Positions 43,219-51,833 of a stretch of DNA of 64,000 nucleotides are shown piece by piece. How positions within the stretch are numbered: position 1 is the first letter of the stretch; every line of letters starts with the position of its first letter. This stretch comes from Haloarcula limicola. GTDB lineage: Archaea; Halobacteriota; Halobacteria; Halobacteriales; Haloarculaceae. The notes under the pieces are model-generated. The model was not told the DNA's origin. It worked only from the letters and a program-made list of their open reading frames with translations, and made no database searches. The stretch covers positions 612,982 through 676,981 of the forward strand of contig NZ_WRXM01000002.1 in the NCBI RefSeq assembly GCF_010119205.1. The letters run 5' to 3'. The position numbers and the translations under genes are program-made.

Positions 43219-44454
43219 TTATGCCTCGTCGAACAGTTCCTGTCCCTCCACGAGATGCGCTTCGACAGCGTCCAGGTCGAGCGTCACGCCGAGTCCGGGC
43301 GCTTCGGGTATCTGCAGACGGCCGTCCTCGATGAGATTGTCCTCTTCGACCAGGTCCTCCCACCAGCCGAGTTCGTAGGAGTGGTACTCCAGCGCGAGCG
43401 CGTTCGGAATCGCCGCGCCGACGTGGGCCGACCCGAGCGTGCCGATGGGCGAGGAGACGTTGTGCATCGCCACCGGCAGGTAGAACATGTCCGCGAGCGT
43501 GGCGATCTTCGCCGACTCGCGCATCCCGCCGACCTTCGGCACGTCCGGCGCGATGATGTCCACCGCGTCGTCGGTGATGAGCTGGCGCTGGCCGTGCGTC
43601 CGGTAGACGTTCTCGCCGGCCGCGATGGGCGTCGCCGTCGACTGCGTCACGTCGCGCTGGACGTCGTGATTTTCCGGCGGCACGGGGTCTTCGAGCCACC
43701 AGACGTCGTACGGTTCGAGGGCCTCGGCGAGCCGCTTCGCGCTGCCGCTGCCGAACGCCCAGTGGCAGTCGAAGGCGGCGTCGGCCTTGTCTCCGACGCG
43801 CTCGGTGACGCGTTCGACGATCTCGACCTTGTGGTCAATCTCGGGCTTGCGGAGGTGGCGGTTCGCGCGGTCCTTCTCGTGGCCCGAGGGGACGTCCAAG
43901 TCGAACTTCAGGGCGTCGTAGCCCAGTTCGTCGACGACCCGTTCGGCCTCGTCGGCGCACGCTTCCGGGTCCGCTTCGTCCTCGGTGTGGCAGTCACAGT
44001 AGACGCGCACCTCGTCGCGGTACTTCCCGCCCAGTAGCTGGTAGGCGGGCACGTCCAAGACCTTCCCGGCGGCGTCGTGCAGCGCGAGTTCGATACCCGA
44101 GATGGCGGCGATGTCCTTGCCCGCGATCGAGCCCTCGCCGGACATCTTTTGGACCATGTGCTCGTAGAGACGGTCGATGTCGAGCGGGTTCTCCCCGACG
44201 ACGAAGGGTTTCAGGCGCTCGATTATCTCGGGCAGCGCGCCGCCCCAGTAGGCCTCGCCGTTGCCGACGACGCCCGCGTCCGTGTAGACGCGGACGAGCG
44301 TCCACGGGTAATTGCCGTCGACGATGACCGTCTGTACGTCGGTGATCTCGACGTCGCGCCTCTCGCCGCGGGACTCCGTGAGTCCCATCGTCTCCCCCGA
44401 GAGGTCGCGCATCGTGTACTCTGCGTTGGGGTCACGCAAATCTGCGTAGTTCAT
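43219..44454 (-). CDS. Enolase-superfamily sugar-acid dehydratase (XacD-like)
   Basis: 411 residues of the mandelate racemase/muconate lactonizing group. Metal ligands appear in AFDCHW (Asp, about 228), WLEDPVPPEN (Glu, about 255-264) and AGENVYRTHGQ (Glu, about 281). The acid-base pair is in APDVPKVGGMRESAKIA (Asp, about 305) and VAMHNVSSPIG (His, about 331). In Haloferax a homologue dehydrates pentonates (xylonate, arabinonate) to the 2-keto-3-deoxy acid. The FAH-family and aldehyde dehydrogenase genes beside it carry the next two steps. Exact sugar acid is inferred. Confidence 0.9.
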   Translation of the reverse strand: MNYADLRDPNAEYTMRDLSGETMGLTESRGERRDVEITDVQTVIVDGNYPWTLVRVYTDAGVVGNGEAYWGGALPEIIERLKPFVVGENPLDIDRLYEHMVQKMSGEGSIAGKDIAAISGIELALHDAAGKVLDVPAYQLLGGKYRDEVRVYCDCHTEDEADPEACADEAERVVDELGYDALKFDLDVPSGHEKDRANRHLRKPEIDHKVEIVERVTERVGDKADAAFDCHWAFGSGSAKRLAEALEPYDVWWLEDPVPPENHDVQRDVTQSTATPIAAGENVYRTHGQRQLITDDAVDIIAPDVPKVGGMRESAKIATLADMFYLPVAMHNVSSPIGTLGSAHVGAAIPNALALEYHSYELGWWEDLVEEDNLIEDGRLQIPEAPGLGVTLDLDAVEAHLVEGQELFDEA

Positions 44455-44570
44455 GCGACACGCTGACCTGAACGTCTACGATTAAAACGTTTCCGGGACC
44501 CCTTCCCGTTCGGGGTCGTCGAGCGGGATAGTCGGCACTCGCGACCGGCGCACCGGCCGCCGTCCCGCGG

Positions 44571-44675
44571 TCAGTCCGCGCCGTGATACGGGACGTGCCC
44601 GCATCGCAGACACGTCCAACCGTCGACGGCACGCCGCAGCACCCGCGTGCGACACTGTGGACACTGATGGACCAT
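44571..44675 (-). CDS. 34-residue zinc-ribbon microprotein
   Basis: ATG at 44675, stop at 44571-44573. The product has CPQC at residues 5-8 and CLRC at 22-25 around RVLRRAVDGWT, ending CGHVPYHGAD, which is a complete zinc ribbon in miniature. A TATA-like GCTAATAACT in plus view (44697-44706) lies 22-31 bp upstream. It sits in the 273 bp gap between the dehydratase and the FAH-family gene, on their strand. Haloarchaea encode many tiny two-CxxC proteins, some shown to affect growth or biofilm. No role is known for this one. Confidence 0.6.
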   Translation of the reverse strand: MVHQCPQCRTRVLRRAVDGWTCLRCGHVPYHGAD

Positions 44676-44727
44676 GTGCGCCGATATATTTCGACAGCTA
44701 ATAACTCTTGCCACGACGATAGTCGAA

Positions 44728-45591
44728 TTATACGGTCGTCACGGGGTTGCTCAGGGTTCCGATTCCCTCGATCTCGATGTCGATGTGGTCGTCTTCCCGA
44801 AGCGTGAACCCCTCGTCGGGGACCAGCGGCGTCCCGGTGAGCAAGACGGCGAGTTCGGGGACCGTATTGTGGGCGGTGTAGTACGACACCAGTTCCTCGC
44901 AGGTCCGAACCATCTCGCCCGTGTTCGTCTCGTCGCTGTAGACGCAGTCGCCGTCGCGGTGGATCGACATCGAGAGCGTCAGCGAGTGGGGGTCCTCGAC
45001 GTCGGTCACGACGCTCGGGCCGAGCGAACAGCAGCGGTCGTACACCTTCGCCTGGGGGAGATAGAGCGGGTTCTGCCCCTCGATAGAGCGGCTGCTCATG
45101 TCGTTGCCGATGGTGTAGCCCACGGTCTCGCCCTCGTAGAGGACGATCCCGAGTTCCGGTTCGGGAACGTCCCAGTCGGAGTCCGCCCGGATGCCGACGC
45201 GCTCGCCGGGTCCGACCGTCCGACTCGGCGTCGCCTTGAAGAACACCTCGGGGCGTTCGGCGTCGTAGACGTTCAGGTACATGTCGGGCGTGTCGCTCTC
45301 CTGCTCCCGGGCCTCCTCGCTCATCTTGTAGGTCACGCCGGCGGCCCACACCTCGTCCGCGGTGACGGGGACGGTGTGGTCGGCCTCGACGCGCTCTCGC
45401 GCGATCTCGTTCTCCTCGCGGACGTGTCGGGCCGCGATCTCGTCCGGAAGCACGCCCGCGACGCTCGCCGCACTGGCGAGGTCACGAAACGAGCGGAGCT
45501 GTGCCTTCGCCGCGGTCAGATCGTACAGACCGCGCTCTGTCGAGACGACTAACCTACCGGTGTCGTCGCCGTCTAGCTGGTGGTACTGCAT
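44728..45591 (-). CDS. Fumarylacetoacetate hydrolase-family dehydratase (2-keto-3-deoxypentonate dehydratase-like, XacE)
   Basis: 287 residues. The FAH-fold metal site is in PEPELGIVLYEGETVGYTIGND (Glu, Glu and Asp, about 144-165). The fold continues with MSSRSIEGQNPLYLPQAKVYD (about 166-186) and the substrate-side LLTGTPLVPDEGFTLREDD. In Haloferax the homologous XacE dehydrates 2-keto-3-deoxy-xylonate to alpha-ketoglutarate semialdehyde. It diverges from the aldehyde dehydrogenase gene that would take that product. A TATA-like stretch (45607-45618) sits just upstream. Confidence 0.9.
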   Translation of the reverse strand: MQYHQLDGDDTGRLVVSTERGLYDLTAAKAQLRSFRDLASAASVAGVLPDEIAARHVREENEIARERVEADHTVPVTADEVWAAGVTYKMSEEAREQESDTPDMYLNVYDAERPEVFFKATPSRTVGPGERVGIRADSDWDVPEPELGIVLYEGETVGYTIGNDMSSRSIEGQNPLYLPQAKVYDRCCSLGPSVVTDVEDPHSLTLSMSIHRDGDCVYSDETNTGEMVRTCEELVSYYTAHNTVPELAVLLTGTPLVPDEGFTLREDDHIDIEIEGIGTLSNPVTTV

Positions 45592-45689
45592 ACAGCGAGA
45601 GTACGATTAATAGTTAAAGTATGTTCGGGTACCGGAGAATAGCTGACCGAAACACTTCTATAGGAATTTCGAGAAACTCCGGATACGTG
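45592..45689. promoter_or_regulatory. Divergent promoter region of the FAH-family and aldehyde dehydrogenase genes
   Basis: The 98 bp between the two start codons holds TTAATAGTTAAA (45607-45618) for the leftward gene and CTTCTATAGG (45655-45664) for the rightward gene, both at leaderless distance. An IclR operator could lie between them, but I could not find a clear palindrome. Confidence 0.5.
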
Positions 45690-47135
45690 ATGGCGTATCA
45701 GAACTTCATCGGCGGAGAGTGGTGCGACTCGGCGTCGGGCGAGACGACGCCGAGTCGGAACCCGGCCGCACCGGACGAGGTCGTCGGCGAAGTCCCGCGG
45801 TCGACGGCGGCCGACGCGACGGCGGCGGTGGACGCGGCGGCGGCCGCGAGCGGAGAGTGGGCGGCGACCCCGGGCCCGGAACGCGGCGCGGTCCTCCGTG
45901 AGGCGGGTGGGCTGCTCGAAGACCGACGGGACGATATCACTGAGACGCTCGTCCGCGAGGAGGGCAAGACGTGGTCGGAGGCCGCGGGCGAACTGCAGCG
46001 CGCGCTCGACATCTTTCACTACTACGCGAGCAAGGCCGCAGACGTCGGCGGCGAGGTGAGAGCCAGCAGCGCCCGGGAACGTCACCTCTACGTCGACCGC
46101 GAGCCGGTCGGTATCGTCTCGGCGATCACGCCGTGGAACTACCCCATCGCCATCCCGGCTTGGAAACTCGCGCCCGCGCTCGCCACCGGCAACGCCGCCG
46201 TCCTGAAACCGGCGACGGCGGGCGCGGTCACGGCCATCGAACTCGTGCGCTGCCTCGACGACGCCGGATTCCCCGACGGCGTCTGCAACCTCGTCACCGG
46301 CCCGGGCGACGCCGTCGGCGGCGTGCTCACGACCGACGACCGCGTGGACGCCGTCTCCTTCACCGGCAGCGAAACCGTCGGCGACATCGTCTATCAGGCC
46401 GCCGCGCCGGACCAGAAGCGCGTCCAGTTGGAGATGGGCGGGAAGAACCCCACCGTCGTCATGCCCAGCGCCGACGTCGGCGAGGCGGTCGATATCGTCG
46501 GCGGCGGCGCGTTCGGGACGACCGGGCAGTCCTGCACCGCCTGTTCGCGAGCCATCGTCCACGAGGACGTCCACGGGGAGTTCCTCGACCGCATCGTCGA
46601 GTACGCCGAGTCGCTCTCGGTCGGTCCCGGCATCGACGACCCCGATATGGGCCCCCACGTCAGCGAGGCCGAACTGACGGGCACGCTCGACTACGTCGAT
46701 ATCGCTCGGAACGAGGGCGCGACGCTCGAAACGGGCGGAAACCGGCTCGGCGACGACGAGCTGGCCGACGGGTACTTCGTCGAACCGACCGTCTTCTCCG
46801 ATGTCGAGCCGGATATGCGGATCGCGCAGGAGGAGGTGTTCGGCCCGATCCTCTCCGTCGTCTCCGTCGAGAGCTTCGAGGACGCGCTCGACGTCGCCAA
46901 CGGCGTGACGCAGGGTCTCTCCGCCAGCGTCGTCACCGACGACCTGCGGGAGGCGCATCGGTTCGTCCGCGAGGTTGAGGCCGGCGTCGTCAAGACCAAC
47001 GAGAAGACGACCGGTCTCGAACTGCACGTCCCCTTCGGCGGCATGAAGGCGTCCTCCAGTGAGACCTACCGCGAGCAGGGCGACGCCGGACTGGACTTTT
47101 ACACCATCAGTAAGACGGTCTATCTGAACTACTGA
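45690..47135 (+). CDS. Aldehyde dehydrogenase (alpha-ketoglutarate semialdehyde dehydrogenase-like, XacF)
   Basis: 481 residues from ATG 45690 (MAYQNFIGGEWCDSASGE). NAD(P) site and catalytic residues are visible: SAITPWNYPIAIPAWKLAPAL (about 143-163), FTGSETVGDIV (about 228-238), Glu in LEMGGKNPTVV (about 252-262), catalytic Cys in GTTGQSCTACSRAIV (about 280-294) and Glu in QEEVFGPILSV. In context it should oxidise alpha-ketoglutarate semialdehyde to alpha-ketoglutarate, the last step of the Weimberg route. It is transcribed divergently from the FAH-family gene. Confidence 0.92.
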   Translation: MAYQNFIGGEWCDSASGETTPSRNPAAPDEVVGEVPRSTAADATAAVDAAAAASGEWAATPGPERGAVLREAGGLLEDRRDDITETLVREEGKTWSEAAGELQRALDIFHYYASKAADVGGEVRASSARERHLYVDREPVGIVSAITPWNYPIAIPAWKLAPALATGNAAVLKPATAGAVTAIELVRCLDDAGFPDGVCNLVTGPGDAVGGVLTTDDRVDAVSFTGSETVGDIVYQAAAPDQKRVQLEMGGKNPTVVMPSADVGEAVDIVGGGAFGTTGQSCTACSRAIVHEDVHGEFLDRIVEYAESLSVGPGIDDPDMGPHVSEAELTGTLDYVDIARNEGATLETGGNRLGDDELADGYFVEPTVFSDVEPDMRIAQEEVFGPILSVVSVESFEDALDVANGVTQGLSASVVTDDLREAHRFVREVEAGVVKTNEKTTGLELHVPFGGMKASSSETYREQGDAGLDFYTISKTVYLNY

Positions 47136-48112
47136 CCGGGTTCGGCACGCCCGGTCAACGCCGTATTCCCCGTTCTTGTCGACAGCGGATGCGATCGACA
47201 ATCCGTAGTGAATCGGCCTGAGCTCGTTACCGCAGCCATCGTTCACCTTCGGAGCGATGTTTTCCGTAGACTGGAAAATGAGTTCCAAATTACTGAACGG
47301 ACGGAATAACAAAAGTACCCCAATTATCCAGAGTTCGTGAGCGTCGTTCACACGCTTCACAGACAGCCTACTCATAGAAAACCGCGCTTTCGAAGAATCG
47401 GCGGCGATGCCGACGAAGAGACACGATCGTCTGGTAGTTTGGAACTGTGTCCTACAATGCTGAACAGAGGTTTCGATAGCACACATATCGTATTTACTCA
47501 CGTGAACGTTCCGTGGCGCGTCGTCCGGACGGTTCGCGACCACCGTCGTCGAGACGATCGTATCGTCCGAGATGTGGCTATTTCGACCGAAATTCTGGGC
47601 TTTCAGAAATATTATTCACTAAGTATATACGAAAATACCCTATATGGCCACAGATAGTTGTATATAGAACTATTATACTCATCAAAAATCTGTTTTCACT
47701 CGCAATAGTATCTCTCCTGTTCCTACTATATACCGCCATCTAGAAAGATTAGTCTGGTGTATCGAGTTTTTCCACCGCTCTCCGGATATTTTAGAACCTC
47801 TGGTCGATGTGATCGGAGACCGGTTCGAAGAGAAAATATCACCGAGAGACCGGTGAGACGAACGACAGTAACCGAGAAACGGAGAGAAGTCGCGAATCGA
47901 CGTCGCTGTCGATCACCTCCGCAGAGACGACCAGCCGGGATGTGGCTCCGCACCGGCTTTTTCTACCTCCGTCACGAATACAGAGTAATGTGTCGGACGG
48001 CGGTCCGAACCGACCGGTCGCCGCGCGCTAGTATATAAATGCACCCGGCCGAACACCGGACGACCCCGAGATATGTAAAAGACTTATTGTTGTTACCGGC
48101 TAGCATACTGGT
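47136..48112. other. Long AT-rich spacer without a convincing gene
   Basis: 977 bp, the longest gene-poor stretch in the window. GC falls sharply at 47590-47760, with TATA-like runs, and again near 48030-48080 before the next gene. Open frames (plus 47337-47657, minus 47726-47953) are short, with composition unlike haloarchaeal proteins. It separates the sugar island from the orphan gene at 48113. I see no repeats, tRNA or transposase remnants. Confidence 0.5.
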
Positions 48113-48847
48113 ATGGCCGCTGTCTCCGACCCTGACGACTCCCTGCTGTTCGTCGACTCGTTGCGGGAGTACGTCCTCGAACCCCTGATCGCCGCCGAAT
48201 CGATGGCCGCGCGCGAGCACACCGAGTTGACCGCCGAGCGCGACGCGTTTGCGGCGCTCCGCGAGCGAGTGGAAGCCGTCGAACCCGTCCAGACCGTGAC
48301 GACCCAGTCGCCGTCGTGGTCGATGTCGTCGTCCGGTTCGACCGCCTGTGCCGAAGTCCGGACCGCGTACCGGGAGACCGTCATGACCGTCGACCACTAC
48401 GACGAGGTGTACGACGAGCCGCTCCTCCAGAACGTCACGGCCGAACTCAGCCCGGACATCGGCGGCGCGCTCGACCCGGAGAGCGGCGTCCAGTTCTCCC
48501 CGCAGGTGAAACGACTGGTACTCGCGAGCGTCGAGGACTGCGTCGAGCGACGGACGGCCCTCTGTGAAGTCGTCGAACGCGAACTGGACGCGCTCGCCGA
48601 CCAGAAGCGTGCCCTGATCGACCTCCTCGACGAACTCGACGGCTGTACGATCCCCGAGTGGTACGGCGAGTCCTTCGACGCGGAACTGACCGCGGTGATG
48701 TCGGCGCGACAGCGACACCTCCAGCACGGCTTACAGCAGTTCGAGGGGACCGAGTTCTGTTCGTACCTCTACGGCGACGAGGGGTGGACGCACCCGGTGT
48801 TGACCGCCGTCGCCCGCCTCCGCGAAGCGGTCGTGACCGACGAGTGA
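48113..48847 (+). CDS. Haloarchaeal helical protein of unknown function (DUF7260-like)
   Basis: 244 residues, acidic and largely helical, with coiled-coil-like stretches at about 20-60 and 145-195. The centre contains AYRETVMTVDHYDEVYDEPLLQNVTAELSPDIG (residues about 83-115, shown here in parts: YRETVMTVDHYDEVY), a pattern I associate with the haloarchaeal DUF7260 family. No catalytic or membrane motif is seen. A TATA-like AAAAGACTTATT (about 48075-48086) lies at leaderless distance. It stands alone after a long AT-rich spacer, as accessory genes often do. Confidence 0.6.
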   Translation: MAAVSDPDDSLLFVDSLREYVLEPLIAAESMAAREHTELTAERDAFAALRERVEAVEPVQTVTTQSPSWSMSSSGSTACAEVRTAYRETVMTVDHYDEVYDEPLLQNVTAELSPDIGGALDPESGVQFSPQVKRLVLASVEDCVERRTALCEVVERELDALADQKRALIDLLDELDGCTIPEWYGESFDAELTAVMSARQRHLQHGLQQFEGTEFCSYLYGDEGWTHPVLTAVARLREAVVTDE

Positions 48848-48986
48848 GCGCGTAGCGAGCGGTATTCTTCGAGTTCTCGGCGACGGCATCGCGGCTCCGT
48901 TTCCTCGCGAACGGTCCGATCGCGACGTAGTGTCATTCGGCAAAGAAATATATACCATAATTAAAAACCGTAGTACAGAACGGTCC

Positions 48987-50219
48987 ATGACCGACGAAAC
49001 AACTGACGGCGACCGGGCGACACCGGCGTACAGACGGCGACTGACCGCGAACGAGATCGACCGGCGAACGATCCTTCGGTCCGGGGCGGCGCTCCTCGGC
49101 ACGGCGGGATTGGCCGGCTGTCTCACAGACGACGGAGACGGGGGCGATGGGGGCGACGGGAACGGTGACGGCGGCGACGGTACCGCCGGTGACGGCACGG
49201 GAACCGGCGACGGGACCTCCACCGGCGACGGCGGCAGCGGTGGGACCACCAACATCGCCATCGTCTCCAGTCCCGCGGGGTTCGGGGACCGGGCGTTCAA
49301 CGACCTCGCGTTGGAGGGCTTGCAGAACGCCGCCGAGGAGTACGACATCGAACTCCAGCAGGTCGAGGAGACCGACCAGTCCCAGTACGGCACCGTCCAG
49401 TCGCGGCTCGCCGAGAGCCAGAATCCGGATTACGACCTCATCGTGCTGGTCAGTTACAACCACACGCAGGCGCTCCAGACCAACGCCGAGGAGTACCCCG
49501 ACCAGCGGTGGATGCTCATCAACGCCCATGTCGAACAGCCGAACGTCGCCGGCTACACGTGGGCGAACCACGAGATGTCCTTCCAGGCCGGCGTGCTCGC
49601 CGGGACGATGACCACCCGAGAGCTGTCCCACGAAGGCAATACGCTGAACCCGGATAACGCGACCATCGGCTTCGTCGGCGGCGTCGACGGCGCGCTCATC
49701 AACGCCTTCGAGCGCTCGTACGTCGCCGGGGCCGAGTGGGTGAACGAGGACGTCGACGTCCGCGTCGGCTACATCGGCAACTACACCGACACGCAGACGG
49801 CGAACAACATCGCCAGCTCGCAGTACGACGCGGGCGCGGACATCGTCTACCACGCCGCCGCGGCGGCCGGACAGGGCGTCTTCCAGGCCGCACAGGACGC
49901 CCAGCGGTTCGCCGTCGGCGTCGATGCCGACCAGTCCGTGACGCTACCGGACTATCAGGACGTCATCATGGGCTCTGCGGTGAAGTACATCAACCGCGGC
50001 ACCGCCGAGGTGGCACAGGCCGTCGTCGAGGACAACTGGGAGAGCGTGCAGGGGCCGAACGTCCTCGGCCTCGAAGAGGACGCCGTCGAGGTGGTCCTCG
50101 GGCAGGCCGTCGGGCCGAAACTCCCCGACGTCGTCACGCAGAACTTAGAGGAATCGAAGCAGGCCATCGTCGGCGGGGATATCACGGTCCCGTGTACCGC
50201 CGGTGGCTGTCAGGACTGA
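48987..50219 (+). CDS. BMP-family binding lipoprotein of a nucleoside-like ABC importer
   Basis: 410 residues from ATG 48987 (a GTG-type upstream frame from 48930 is not used). Tat-lipoprotein signal: RRTILRSGAALLGTAGLAGC, Cys at about 51. A Gly/Asp/Thr-rich tether follows to about 86. The BMP/PnrA-type domain shows SSPAGFGDRAFNDLALEG (about 94-111), YNHTQALQTNAEEYPDQRWM, GFVGGVDGALINAFERSYVAGA (about 230-251) and DIVYHAAAAAGQGVFQAA. BMP proteins bind nucleosides and purines, some riboflavin. An AT-rich promoter (about 48946-48965) precedes it. It heads a four-gene importer. Confidence 0.92.
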   Translation: MTDETTDGDRATPAYRRRLTANEIDRRTILRSGAALLGTAGLAGCLTDDGDGGDGGDGNGDGGDGTAGDGTGTGDGTSTGDGGSGGTTNIAIVSSPAGFGDRAFNDLALEGLQNAAEEYDIELQQVEETDQSQYGTVQSRLAESQNPDYDLIVLVSYNHTQALQTNAEEYPDQRWMLINAHVEQPNVAGYTWANHEMSFQAGVLAGTMTTRELSHEGNTLNPDNATIGFVGGVDGALINAFERSYVAGAEWVNEDVDVRVGYIGNYTDTQTANNIASSQYDAGADIVYHAAAAAGQGVFQAAQDAQRFAVGVDADQSVTLPDYQDVIMGSAVKYINRGTAEVAQAVVEDNWESVQGPNVLGLEEDAVEVVLGQAVGPKLPDVVTQNLEESKQAIVGGDITVPCTAGGCQD

Positions 50220-50258
50220 AGCGGTCACTTGTCTCGATTTATCGCCTTTACTACCACT

Positions 50259-51833
50259 ATGACAACCGAAAACGCGGGCCAGTTCGCGGTGCGACTCGAC
50301 GGCATCACCAAGCGGTTCGGCGACGTCGTCGCCAACGAGGGCGTCGACCTCGCCGTCGAATCGGGGTCGGTCCACGCGCTCGTCGGCGAGAACGGCGCGG
50401 GAAAGACCACGCTGATGAGCGTCCTCTACGGGCTCTACCGGCCGGACGCGGGAACTATCTCGGTCCACGGCGAGGAGCGCCGCTTCTCCTCGCCGCGGGA
50501 CGCCATCGACGCCGGTGTCGGCATGATACATCAACACTTCCAGTTGGTGGATACGATGACCGTCCTTCAGAACATCGTGCTCGGTCAGGAACCGACCAGC
50601 GGCGGCTTGGTCGACCAGGCCAGTGCGCGCGAGGACGTGAAGGCCATCTGTGACACCTACGGCTTCGACGTCGACCGGTACCTCGATACGCGCGTCGAGC
50701 AGCTCGGCGTGGGCGTCCAACAGCGCGTCGAGATCGTCAAGAGCCTCTATCGGGGCGCGGAGACGCTCGTCCTCGACGAGCCGACGGCGGTGTTGACCCC
50801 ACAGGAGGTCGACGCGCTGTTCGACGTGATGGCCGAACTCACCGACCGCGGGCGCTCGCTCATCTTTATCACGCACAAGCTCGACGAGGCGATGACGGCG
50901 GCCGATCGAATCACGGTGCTTCGGGACGGGAAGGCGGTCGGTACCGTCGACGCAGCGACCACCTCCCGCGAGGAACTCGCGCGGATGATGGTCGGCCGCG
51001 ACGTGTTGTTCGAGGTGGAACAACGCGAGACGACGCCCGGCGACGTGCTGGTCGACGTGGACGACCTCCGCGTGCGCGACGACCGCGACCTCGAACAGGT
51101 CGGCGGCGTCGACGCCGAGATACGCGAGGGGGAAGTACTGGGGATCGCCGGCGTCGAGGGGAACGGCCAGTCCGAGCTCGTCGAGGCGCTCGTCGGCCTC
51201 AGATCGGTCGATGGCGGATCTATTTCGTTCGAGGGCACCGACGTGACCGAGACGAGCCGCCGCCGCCGCATCGAGTCCGGCATCGCCTACGTCCCCGAGG
51301 ACAGACAGGAGGAGGGGCTCGTACAGGACTACACCCTCGCACGCAACGCGCTACTGGGCAATCAGACGCTCGACCCCTTCGAGCGCGGCGGCTTCCTCGA
51401 TTGGAGCGCCGTGCGCGACCACGCCGACGACATCATCGACGCCTACGACGTACAGCCGAGTGACCGGGAGGCCGAGGCCGCGTCGCTCTCCGGCGGGAAC
51501 CAGCAGAAGTTCATCGTCGGACGGGAGCTAGAGCGCGACCCCGCCTTCGTCGTGGCCTCGCACCCGACCCGCGGGGTCGACATCGGCTCCATCGAGTTCA
51601 TCCACGACCGGCTGCTTGAGATGCGCGACCGCGGAATGGGGGTCCTGCTCGTCTCCTCGAAGCTCGACGAGGTCCAGAAGCTCTCGGACCGCATCGCCGT
51701 CATGTACGAGGGGCAGTTCGTCGACGTCGTGGACCCAGACGACGTGACCGAACACGACCTCGGACTACTGATGACCGGCGACTCACCGACGGACGACCGG
51801 TCGGGCGACGGCGACCGGGAGGTCGAACTGTGA
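50259..51833 (+). CDS. ABC ATPase with two nucleotide-binding domains (BMP/sugar-type importer)
   Basis: 524 residues from ATG 50259. Domain 1 (about 1-240): Walker A LVGENGAGKTTLMSVLYG, signature region LGVGVQQRVEIVKSLYRG (Gly-Val-Gly-Val in place of LSGGQ), Walker B LVLDEPTAVLTPQEVDALF. Domain 2 (about 260-510): GIAGVEGNGQSELVEAL in the Walker A position (degenerate, no GK-S/T), signature SLSGGNQQKFIVGREL and Walker B FVVASHPTRGVDIGS, where Asp-Glu is lost. Such asymmetric tandem ATPases (RbsA/MglA/YufO type) serve BMP-linked importers. It follows the binding protein by 39 bp. Confidence 0.93.
   Translation: MTTENAGQFAVRLDGITKRFGDVVANEGVDLAVESGSVHALVGENGAGKTTLMSVLYGLYRPDAGTISVHGEERRFSSPRDAIDAGVGMIHQHFQLVDTMTVLQNIVLGQEPTSGGLVDQASAREDVKAICDTYGFDVDRYLDTRVEQLGVGVQQRVEIVKSLYRGAETLVLDEPTAVLTPQEVDALFDVMAELTDRGRSLIFITHKLDEAMTAADRITVLRDGKAVGTVDAATTSREELARMMVGRDVLFEVEQRETTPGDVLVDVDDLRVRDDRDLEQVGGVDAEIREGEVLGIAGVEGNGQSELVEALVGLRSVDGGSISFEGTDVTETSRRRRIESGIAYVPEDRQEEGLVQDYTLARNALLGNQTLDPFERGGFLDWSAVRDHADDIIDAYDVQPSDREAEAASLSGGNQQKFIVGRELERDPAFVVASHPTRGVDIGSIEFIHDRLLEMRDRGMGVLLVSSKLDEVQKLSDRIAVMYEGQFVDVVDPDDVTEHDLGLLMTGDSPTDDRSGDGDREVEL

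Noticed and set aside
47590-47760. Low-GC stretch considered as an insertion sequence end or tRNA-linked island boundary.
   Set aside because: No inverted ends, no transposase fragment and no tRNA could be seen.
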